Part shown: positions 56,847 through 64,000 of the stretch, one piece after another
How the letters are laid out: each line of letters opens with the position of its first letter
Position numbering within the stretch: position 1 is the first letter of the stretch
Position numbers and translations under genes: made by a program
Origin: Calothrix sp. NIES-3974
GTDB taxonomy: Bacteria > Cyanobacteriota > Cyanobacteriia > Cyanobacteriales > Nostocaceae
Assembly (NCBI RefSeq): GCF_002368395.1
Contig: NZ_AP018254.1
Coordinates: 3,410,001-3,474,000, forward strand
Length of the DNA: 64,000 nt
Direction: 5' to 3'
The notes under the pieces: generated by a model
The model's input: the letters and a program-made list of their open reading frames with translations, nothing else
What the model was told of the DNA's origin: nothing
Database searches by the model: none

Positions 56847-57914
56847 ATGCCAAATATAACCTTAACCAATCGGGTGCAATTAGATTTTAGTCATTTATTT
56901 TCTGAACATCGCCAAGATATTTCCGCAGTACTACTGACACCAGAAAAACATTTGTGGCTAGGTTCAGATGAAACATCAACCATTGAAAGACTAGATTGGA
57001 TGGGGGAAAAAATATTTGCCAACCATCAACAATTTCATGTATCCAATTATCTTGAGTTACCAGCACCTGAAACAGAAGAAATCGACATTGAAGGGTTGGC
57101 ATTTACGGATGAATATTTATGGTTTGTGGGTTCCCATAGTTACAAACGGAAAAAACCCAAACCGGATAAAAGTGGTATAAAAAATCTCGCAAGATTAGCA
57201 ACAATCGCCACCGAACCAAACCGATATCTCCTCGGTCGAATTCCCTTGGTAAATGGAACTTTACACAAGTCCCATCCCCACCCCCACCATCCCGATATTC
57301 TACTCAACGCTGCTAAATTGCAAATTACACCTCAAGGGAATACCCTCATCGATGCACTACAAACCGATCCCCATCTCGGAGCATTTATTCAAGCCAAAAT
57401 ACCTGGAAAAGACAACGGATTTGATATCGAAGGAATAGCAGTTGACCAGAATCGAATTTTTTTGGGTTTGCGAGGTCCGGTATTACGTGGATGGGCGATG
57501 ATTTTGGAAGTAGAAGTCACCTCAAATAATCCCGGAATTTTAGAACTATGTCCCATTGGAATTGAGGGTAGACCCTATAAAAAACACTTCTTTAACTTGC
57601 AAGGTTTAGGGATTCGCGATTTGTTGCGTGATGGTGATGACTTACTAATATTAGCAGGGCCAACAATGGATTTAGATGGGCCAGTTACAGTTTATCGGCA
57701 GCAGGATGGGATGCATGTACAAGAGGGAACCCTCAACCACCCCACAGCAATTTTAGCAATTCCCTTTGGTAATGGGGATGACCACGCAGAAGGAATTACC
57801 TTATTTTCGAGTATCAACGGTTCATCCTCCCTATTGGTTGTGTACGATTCCCCTAGGAGCGATCGCTTGGTGGGAGAAACGGGAATCCTCGCAGATATAT
57901 TGACACTTCCCTAA
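56847..57914 (+). CDS. DUF3616 family protein
   Basis: 355 residues: DISAVLLTPEKHLWLGSDET, EEIDIEGLAFTDEYLWFVGS, KDNGFDIEGIAVDQNRIFLG and HAEGITLF. Repeating strand pattern consistent with a beta-propeller with acidic ligand-like IEG motifs. Function unknown. Confidence 0.85.
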   Translation: MPNITLTNRVQLDFSHLFSEHRQDISAVLLTPEKHLWLGSDETSTIERLDWMGEKIFANHQQFHVSNYLELPAPETEEIDIEGLAFTDEYLWFVGSHSYKRKKPKPDKSGIKNLARLATIATEPNRYLLGRIPLVNGTLHKSHPHPHHPDILLNAAKLQITPQGNTLIDALQTDPHLGAFIQAKIPGKDNGFDIEGIAVDQNRIFLGLRGPVLRGWAMILEVEVTSNNPGILELCPIGIEGRPYKKHFFNLQGLGIRDLLRDGDDLLILAGPTMDLDGPVTVYRQQDGMHVQEGTLNHPTAILAIPFGNGDDHAEGITLFSSINGSSSLLVVYDSPRSDRLVGETGILADILTLP

Positions 57915-57918
57915 TGAA

Positions 57919-57948
57919 AAAACAGGTATACCCACGTACACCTGTTTT
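57919..57948. terminator. bidirectional rho-independent-type hairpin
   Basis: AAAACAGGT and ACCTGTTTT form a 9-bp stem with A- and T-tracts on the outside, between convergent gene ends. It can serve both strands. Confidence 0.8.
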
Positions 57949-57984
57949 CCCATTAATTCTTCCCGACTCCCTTGGAAATCAAAG

Positions 57985-59154
57985 CTAGTTAGTAGGATTA
58001 ATTTCCAACAATTCAGCGATCGCTTGATGTTCTACCGGAGCTTGGGAAGGAGGTTCTTGTCTGGCATCGGTAATCAACCAATCTAGGGAAGCTTCCTGTA
58101 CATCAATGGTTGCTCCCGTTTTATCAACACAATAACGACCAAACACCAACTTATCAACCAAACGTACACCCGGACTCAAACGCGACCATTCAAAAATGAC
58201 ACTATTCTCAACAGTTGCACCACTACAAATCCAGCAATTAGGGCCAATCATGGCTGGACCAACAATTTTTGCCCCATCCTCAATCTTCGTCATCCCGCCA
58301 ATATAAACAGGGCCAGTAATATCCACCCGATCCCAATTTACAGCCACATTCAAACCAGTATAAATCCCCGGACGCACCTGCTTCCCAGGAATTTGTACAT
58401 TTTTAATCTCTCCCAGTAACACACCGCGAATCGCTCGCCAATAATCAGGAACCTTACCGATATCCACCCACTCAAAATCCATGGCGATCGCATAGAAAGG
58501 CGCACCCATTTCCACCAGCTTCGGAAATAACTGTCCGCCAATATCATACTCAACCCCTGAAGGAATATACTTCAAAACCTCCGGTTCAAAAATATAAATA
58601 CCTGTGTTGATATTGGTACTTAAAGCCTCTTCCACTGAGGGTTTTTCCTGGAAAGCCTGGATTCGTCCATCCGCATCAGTCACCACCACCCCATAACTCG
58701 AAACCTCTTCCCTGGGAACCGATTTAGTAATAATTGTGGCAATCGAACCCTTAGAACGATGCCATTCCACAGCCTTAGTCAAATCCAAATCAATTAAAGC
58801 ATCACCACACAACACCACAAATGTGTCATCAAAAAAAGGTGAAAAATCCTGAATTTTTTTCATCCCCCCCGCAGAACCAATCGCTTCCCCAACCAAGGTT
58901 CCATCCGCAATTTTTCCCTCAAAGGAATAGGCTATTTGCACCCCAAATCTTTGACCATCACGAAAATAACTTTCAATCTCCTCAGCCAAATGACTGACAT
59001 TCACCATAATTTCGTCAAAACCATGTTGACGTAATAATTCCAGCAAAAACTCCATGACTGGCTTTTGCAAAATCGGAATCATCGGTTTCGGTATTGTGTA
59101 GGTAATAGGACGTACACGTGTACCTTTCCCTGCTGCGAGAATCATCGCCTTCAT
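57985..59154 (-). CDS. sugar-phosphate nucleotidyltransferase (NDP-sugar synthase)
   Basis: 389 residues. MILAAGKGTRVRPITYTIPKP is the pyrophosphorylase signature; VVLCGDALIDLDL and FEWVDIGKVPDYW hold the metal and sugar sites. Left-handed beta-helix repeats follow (PVYIGGMTKIEDGAKIVGPA). It is like mannose-1-phosphate guanylyltransferases of cyanobacteria; the exact sugar is uncertain. Confidence 0.88.
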   Translation of the reverse strand: MKAMILAAGKGTRVRPITYTIPKPMIPILQKPVMEFLLELLRQHGFDEIMVNVSHLAEEIESYFRDGQRFGVQIAYSFEGKIADGTLVGEAIGSAGGMKKIQDFSPFFDDTFVVLCGDALIDLDLTKAVEWHRSKGSIATIITKSVPREEVSSYGVVVTDADGRIQAFQEKPSVEEALSTNINTGIYIFEPEVLKYIPSGVEYDIGGQLFPKLVEMGAPFYAIAMDFEWVDIGKVPDYWRAIRGVLLGEIKNVQIPGKQVRPGIYTGLNVAVNWDRVDITGPVYIGGMTKIEDGAKIVGPAMIGPNCWICSGATVENSVIFEWSRLSPGVRLVDKLVFGRYCVDKTGATIDVQEASLDWLITDARQEPPSQAPVEHQAIAELLEINPTN

Positions 59155-59833
59155 AATATTTATCCTTCTTATTCCTCAACCACAAGCCAGTTTACATAAA
59201 ATCAATACTTGAAACTTCATCATCGGTTGTCTCCTCACGCTCAGTCATCCCGCAAAGCACGGAACACTCCCGCAAGTTCCATCCCTGTTGTTAATTAAAA
59301 TATGTTCAGTTTTTCTGTTGACCTGAAACAACAAATCATATATTAGGAAATACACCTAATTATAATCTACCCAGTTTCCCCTCTACATATCTTCGTGAGA
59401 AAATAGGGAGTGGGGAGTAGGGAATAGACTAGATGTACTGCATACCCCAGAACCCCAGATGCGCGTAGCCCAGTTTCTCTTGGAGATGAAAGTGGTTTTT
59501 CCTATCCCTAGCACACACACTGCATTTTGAGTGCGATAGACCACTTGCTCATAGATCAATACGGTTCAGATAAATGAATATTTTTCAGAAAGTGATGCCG
59601 AAAAGCCTTATTAATAAGCATAATCTCGTTCCTGTTTATTCCTTAACTAAACGGTATTGGCTCATAGATAAGTAATCCAAAATCCAAAATCCAAAATCCA
59701 AAATCCTTTGATTTTCCAAATTACAACCCCCATCCCCTCCCCTGCTATAGAATTTGTGTAAGCTGGAATTAAAACTAATCTAAAATTCCAAGGGTGGCTA
59801 TACAAGATTTCATAAAGGGGAGAATGTTTATTC
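59155..59833. other. 680-bp intergenic region before ndhH
   Basis: AT-rich; carries an AAAATCC tract at 59675-59706. No gene is seen. The ndhH promoter should lie after 59720. Confidence 0.5.
59675..59706. repeat. AAAATCC heptamer tract (STRR-like)
   Basis: About four to five tandem copies of ATCCAAA. Confidence 0.8.
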
Positions 59834-61018
59834 ATGGCCAGAATTGAAACCAGAACCGAACCCATGATTCTCAACATGGGTCCCCATCACCCCTCCATGC
59901 ATGGGGTGTTACGGCTGATTGTCACCCTTGACGGGGAAGATGTTGTAGACTGTGAACCCGTCATTGGCTATCTGCACCGGGGAATGGAAAAAATCGCCGA
60001 AAACCGTTCCACTATCATGTATGTCCCCTATGTTAGTCGGTGGGACTATGCCGCAGGAATGTTCAATGAAGCGGTGACAGTCAATGCACCGGAAAAACTT
60101 GCAGGGGTGACAGTACCTAAGCGTGCTAGCTATATCCGCGTGATTATGCTGGAATTGAACCGGATTGCGAACCATTTACTATGGTTTGGTCCATTCCTCG
60201 CAGACGTGGGTGCGCAAACACCATTTTTCTATCAATTCCGGGAACGGGAAATGATTTATGACCTCTGGGAAGCTGCTACTGGCTACCGAATGGTTAATAA
60301 TAATTACTTCCGCGTCGGTGGAGTCGCTGCGGATTTACCCTATGGTTGGGTCGATAAGTGTCTAGATTTCTGTGAATATTTTGAACCGAAAATCGACGAA
60401 TACGAAAAATTGGTGACAAATAACCCGATTTTCCGTCGTCGTGTGGAAGGAATCGGCACAATTACCCGTGATGAAGCCATTAACTGGGGACTGTCGGGTC
60501 CAATGTTACGTGCTTCCGGGGTGAAATGGGATTTGCGCAAAGTCGATCACTACGAATGTTATGATGATTTCGATTGGGAAGTCCAATGGGAATCTGCTGG
60601 CGATTGTTTAGCTCGCTATATGGTGCGGATGCGAGAAATGCGGGAATCGGTGAAAATCCTCCGTCAAGCTTTGAAGGGACTTCCCGGTGGTCCTTACGAG
60701 AATCTGGAAGCAAAACGGATGATGGCTGGGGCTAAGTCGGAATGGGATGGTTTTGACTACCAGTTCGTGGCGAAAAAAGTTTCCCCGTCCTTTAAAATTC
60801 CCCAAGGTGAAATCTATGCACGGGTAGAAAGTGGTAAGGGTGAATTAGGGATTTATCTCGTTGGAGACGACAACGTGTTTCCGTGGCGCTGGAAAATTCG
60901 TCCGGCTGACTATAATAATTTGCAAATCCTTCCTCACCTGCTTCGCGGTGTCAAGGTTGCTGATATCGTCGTTATTCTCGGTAGTATCGACGTGATTATG
61001 GGTTCGGTAGACCGTTAA
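59834..61018 (+). CDS. ndhH: NAD(P)H-quinone oxidoreductase subunit H (NDH-1)
   Basis: 394 residues, the normal length. Subunit of the thylakoid NDH-1 complex (49-kDa/NuoD homologue) that contributes to the quinone site. [16 protein letters not shown]-type and [13 protein letters not shown] motifs, and [14 protein letters not shown], are intact; the C-terminus reads [16 protein letters not shown]. It uses reduced ferredoxin. It stands alone here. Confidence 0.98.
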   Translation: MARIETRTEPMILNMGPHHPSMHGVLRLIVTLDGEDVVDCEPVIGYLHRGMEKIAENRSTIMYVPYVSRWDYAAGMFNEAVTVNAPEKLAGVTVPKRASYIRVIMLELNRIANHLLWFGPFLADVGAQTPFFYQFREREMIYDLWEAATGYRMVNNNYFRVGGVAADLPYGWVDKCLDFCEYFEPKIDEYEKLVTNNPIFRRRVEGIGTITRDEAINWGLSGPMLRASGVKWDLRKVDHYECYDDFDWEVQWESAGDCLARYMVRMREMRESVKILRQALKGLPGGPYENLEAKRMMAGAKSEWDGFDYQFVAKKVSPSFKIPQGEIYARVESGKGELGIYLVGDDNVFPWRWKIRPADYNNLQILPHLLRGVKVADIVVILGSIDVIMGSVDR

Positions 61019-61294
61019 GGAAACTCACAATCCGCATTTGCAGTAAATCTCTGGTAGTTTGAGGGAGTAGTCTAAAAGTGTTTTTTACTACTCTCCGTAC
61101 AGATGCGATAGGTCGCGTCTGTACTCTCCCTACCCCCTTTGGGTAAGTTCTGAGGGGTTTTCAAGCAAGGGAGTGGGGAATAGGGAATAGGGAATAGGGA
61201 ATAGTTTTAATATTTCCCTTTCCACTTTTCACAAGACCCAAAAAACAACAGATGCCAAGTTTTTGAGCTTCTATGCACTTAATCTATTTACAGT

Positions 61295-61385
61295 TATATC
61301 GATTCTCTTGTACTTTGCAATAAATGAAACTAGAATAATCAACGGTTACAGCCCCTGATATGTAGCAAGCATTCGCGTAAACGAT
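61295..61385. repeat. dispersed repeat R2, copy 2
   Basis: Inverted relative of 43012-43100: reads ATATCGATTCTCTTG, then AATCAACGGTTACAGCCCC. Confidence 0.8.
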
Positions 61386-61420
61386 ATTATTGGAACTAAA
61401 ATACCCTCTCAAGCTTACAA

Positions 61421-61445
61421 GAGACGCGATACATCGCGTCTTTAC
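61421..61445. repeat. palindromic repeat, type A variant
   Basis: GAGACGCGATACATCGCGTC followed by TTTAC. Confidence 0.75.
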
Positions 61446-62192
61446 TAATTTTTCCGCAAACCCTACTTATACCGTTTTACTTTGGAGTTGATACCTGACG
61501 GGGAACAAGGGAAGTCGGGGATGCAGGGGAAGAAAATGCCTCAAAATTTGAGTGAAATGGTATCACCTGTAACAATAATTTTTGGATTTGAGATTTGAAA
61601 CCTTGATTTGTAATCACTGAAATATTGAAATATCTGAAAGAGGCGTAGCTGTTTGCTATGTCTCTATTTGTATTCCTCTATTATTCAAATTTAATATTTA
61701 ATTAATGATTAAGGTGATGATGAAATTAGAGATAAACCCACCAAAAAAGTATTAATAACTCTCAATATCACAGCCTGACTACTGTTATCTAATTTTAGCT
61801 GATTTCTGCTACATATTTCTGGTAATTTTTCCAAATAAAAACATGGACATATCATCTTTGTAATTCCTTTATAATTCTGACACAGGTTGAATATCCGACC
61901 TCCTAACAGCCACCACAATTAAGCAGAAAGACCAATATTTAGACCAATATTTATCAGTCATAAAATATAAAGAAATGTAGCAATAATGAATGCAACTCAA
62001 GTCTTGCTGATAGTATATTTACTTAATTAGACTTTTCTAGAGTAAAAACTCCAAATAGCTGTCCAGTATTGACTGTTTTCAACCTGGAAATATGGATGAC
62101 AGATGGATATTTTCAGTGAGGGAAAAGTCTAAAAAAATAATTAAATAATATTGTCGATTAATTCTTGTATCGAGAATCAAGGGATCAAAACA

Positions 62193-62960
62193 ATGACAAT
62201 GGTTAAACGCTGTATAGCGGAGTTTATTGGTACCTTGTGGTTAGTTTTTGGTGGTTGTGGTAGTGCTGTACTTGCTGCAACCTTTGTGGCCAATGCTCCC
62301 CAAGCAGACAATAATAACTTCTTGTTTCCAGTTGGGATCGGTTTAGTTGGTGTTTCCTTAGCATTCGGCTTAACAGTGATGACAATGGCCTATGCAATTG
62401 GTCATATTTCCGGTTGTCACTTGAATCCAGCCGTTTCAGTTGGTCTTTGGGCTGCGAAACGTTTTCCGGCATCTGATTTAATTGGTTATATAGTTGCTCA
62501 GGTGTTAGGCGCGATCGCAGGAGCAGGTATTTTAGCTATTATTGCCACGGGAAGACCTGGATTTGACTTGGCTGCGAGTGGATTTGCTGCCAACGGTTAT
62601 GCAGACCATTCTCCGGGTAAATACTCCCTAATAGCTTGTTTTATTGCCGAGCTATTTCTCACCTTCATGTTCCTGTTGATTATCCTGGGTGCAACCGATG
62701 AACGTGCACCGAAGGGTTTTGCTCCTGTGGCCATTGGTTTAGGTTTAACCTTAATTCACCTCATCAGCATTCCCGTCACCAATACATCGGTTAACCCCGC
62801 TCGTAGCTTAGGTCCTGCGGTATTTGTTGGCGGTTGGGCTACACAACAACTATGGTTATTCTGGGTTGCACCCCTCATCGGTGCAATTCTCGCTGGTCTT
62901 TTGTATCACCAAATGATGGAAGCTCCCAGACCCCAACGGGAACTGTCCCAGGTTTCCTAA
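62193..62960 (+). CDS. aqpZ: aquaporin Z-type water channel
   Basis: 255 residues from the ATG at 62193. Six membrane helices and two half-helix NPA motifs ([11 protein letters not shown] and [11 protein letters not shown]). [20 protein letters not shown] is the typical start. The selectivity-filter Arg follows the second NPA. Function: rapid water passage. The frame upstream to 62151 (TTG) is rejected. Confidence 0.95.
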   Translation: MTMVKRCIAEFIGTLWLVFGGCGSAVLAATFVANAPQADNNNFLFPVGIGLVGVSLAFGLTVMTMAYAIGHISGCHLNPAVSVGLWAAKRFPASDLIGYIVAQVLGAIAGAGILAIIATGRPGFDLAASGFAANGYADHSPGKYSLIACFIAELFLTFMFLLIILGATDERAPKGFAPVAIGLGLTLIHLISIPVTNTSVNPARSLGPAVFVGGWATQQLWLFWVAPLIGAILAGLLYHQMMEAPRPQRELSQVS

Positions 62961-62990
62961 ATTTTTGTGAAAATTGGGATTTACGGACGG

Positions 62991-63047
62991 GTAGAGACGT
63001 AGCGGATATTATGGATGGGTAGAGACGTAGCGGTGCTACGTCTCTAC
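62991..63047. repeat. type C palindrome preceded by a half unit
   Basis: GTAGAGACGTAGCGG at 62991 and a full copy with GTAGAGACGTAGCGGTGC and TACGTCTCTAC at 63019-63047. Confidence 0.8.
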
Positions 63048-63050
63048 CGT

Positions 63051-64000
63051 TTATCGGATGACGAAATTCAGGTACAAACCTGCACACACCAACAAACCAC
63101 CGAATACAAATGACCAGAAGCGATGGTAACTGTTGACACGAGTGCCACTGGGAGAAGTTAAACTAACTAAATCCATCCAGGGAGCAATTCCCCGACGGAA
63201 CCAACCGATTGCATCCACTTGTTGACCAATTAGGCTTTCCACCCGCTTCATCCCAAAGAGGAAATTACCAATTGGACCAAAGCGGGAAGCATAATGTAAA
63301 TACAGTAATCCACTGCGGTCTTGAATTTTCATGTCGGAACCAAATTGATAACCCGCATCACCTCGTCCAATTAATTCCCCAGTAATTTGGGCTGGTTTTC
63401 CCCGTAAAGGACTTGCGTAGGGGTTAGACATTAAAGTTAAAATATCGGTGGCTTCTGCGTTGGCAAAGCTAGGATACATGACTAGGGTTTTCACCAGGAT
63501 ACCGATACCACAACCTAGCAGTGGTAAACCGATAATCATGAACGTAGCTCCCGTTGGATTTGTGGAGATGAAGAAGAAAGCCAGAATTAAAGCCACGAAA
63601 AAGCCAATTGTTTCGGCTCGAAATAAAGCAATATCCAGCAAGAAATCACCGTAGAGTTTTTTCTTGTCTAGACGCTTACCTTCACCGATAATTCTCCCCA
63701 TGTCAAATTCAATCTCTAAACCTAACTGTTCGGCGTAGGTACTTAACGCACGAACCCGTTTTCCCGTCAAGGGGTGAGTGGAATTTAGTTCCATCCACCA
63801 ACCCCAAGGATTGAACATATCCCAGAGGAAGACCCGACCAATTTTTTGTTGATCACTGGCGATGCGGTAAGCGGTTCCGGTGGAACTTGCGGCTTTGGGG
63901 TCGTAGATACCTAAACTACGGGTACCTTGAATCAGACGACTGGGTTCGGGATTACGCGCTCCCTCCTCCACGATACCATAGGCAATTTTTACTAGGGCGC
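63051..64000 (-). CDS. membrane M48-type zinc protease-like protein, C-terminal part
   Basis: Open to the right window edge; about 316 residues visible. LIQGTRSLGIYDPKAA and SDQQKIGRVFLWDMFNPWGWW are followed by NSTHPLTGKRVRAL, which is the M48/HtpX C-terminal region. The HExxH motif would lie beyond the edge. FFVALILAFFFIS and TFMIIGLPLLGCGIGIL are membrane helices; a non-protease C-domain follows. The protease assignment is from this context. Confidence 0.8.
   Translation of the reverse strand, partial: ALVKIAYGIVEEGARNPEPSRLIQGTRSLGIYDPKAASSTGTAYRIASDQQKIGRVFLWDMFNPWGWWMELNSTHPLTGKRVRALSTYAEQLGLEIEFDMGRIIGEGKRLDKKKLYGDFLLDIALFRAETIGFFVALILAFFFISTNPTGATFMIIGLPLLGCGIGILVKTLVMYPSFANAEATDILTLMSNPYASPLRGKPAQITGELIGRGDAGYQFGSDMKIQDRSGLLYLHYASRFGPIGNFLFGMKRVESLIGQQVDAIGWFRRGIAPWMDLVSLTSPSGTRVNSYHRFWSFVFGGLLVCAGLYLNFVIR

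Larger units (their letters stand above)
61019..62192. other. 1.2-kb intergenic region
   Basis: Holds R2 copy 2 (61295-61385), a type A palindrome at 61421-61445 and another near 61099, and AT-rich DNA before aqpZ. No gene is seen. Confidence 0.55.

Overview
The window looks like chromosomal DNA of a filamentous, probably heterocyst-forming (Nostocales-type) cyanobacterium. The evidence is the cyanobacterial gene set (ndhH, cruF, Ycf20 and Ycf23 homologues, a 4-Cys-type Ser/Thr kinase), the HIP1 octamer GCGATCGC recurring in and between genes on both strands, AAAATCC heptamer (STRR) tracts, and many short palindromic repeats between genes. No tRNA, rRNA, CRISPR array or prophage was seen.

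Layout. 1-14 kb is core metabolism: the end of a Ycf23 gene, eno, a radical-SAM activase-like gene, prmA, an MBL-fold gene with a degenerate metal site, panD, ppa, DUF427, ycf20, leuC, cruF and pyrB. 14-18.7 kb is accessory: DUF433/DUF5615 and Phd/VapC-type toxin-antitoxin modules, remnants, an array of about 23-bp palindromes at 17.2 kb, and small plus-strand genes followed by a plus-oriented attC-like site. 18.9-24.8 kb is core again (mgtE, a broken IS200-like element, iscS, a Nif3-like gene). 25-36 kb is best read as a chromosomal integron. An IntI-type integrase at 34.9 kb is preceded by an array of 23-bp palindromes. To its left lie mostly leftward-transcribed cassettes: a LysR-regulated redox operon, a GIY-YIG gene, PemK/MazF, GNAT, Doc and HicBA modules, and hypotheticals. 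attC sites with R and L boxes and the expected extra base are visible after several of them (30567, 28398, 27261 and 25691, plus weaker ones).

36-46 kb holds a SanA/YdcF-type protein, a VanY-type peptidase, a 5'-truncated nitrate/taurine-type ABC ATPase behind what looks like a cyclic-di-AMP (ydaO) riboswitch, a Ser/Thr kinase, an SDR, ispF, tspO and a DUF364 gene. 46.1-50.05 kb is an insertion-sequence nest: an IS4-family element abuts a TnpB-type element whose tnpB is frameshifted by a 10-bp duplication, and that element is split by an IS630-family element. 50-64 kb is core and conserved-hypothetical again: an FG-GAP propeller protein, pepP, a peptidoglycan amidase, a CHAD protein, a DUF3616 protein, a sugar nucleotidyltransferase, ndhH, aqpZ and a partial M48-type peptidase.

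How the parts relate. Most core genes are single transcription units separated by repeat-rich spacers. The accessory genes form one theme: integrase-captured cassettes, many of them self-stabilising toxin-antitoxin pairs, several decayed by nonsense, frameshift, truncation or MITE insertion. The same palindrome family occurs upstream of the integrase and upstream of a separate cassette-like block 17 kb away, which suggests a shared recombination or regulatory platform. All calls rest on reading the sequence; no database search was run.
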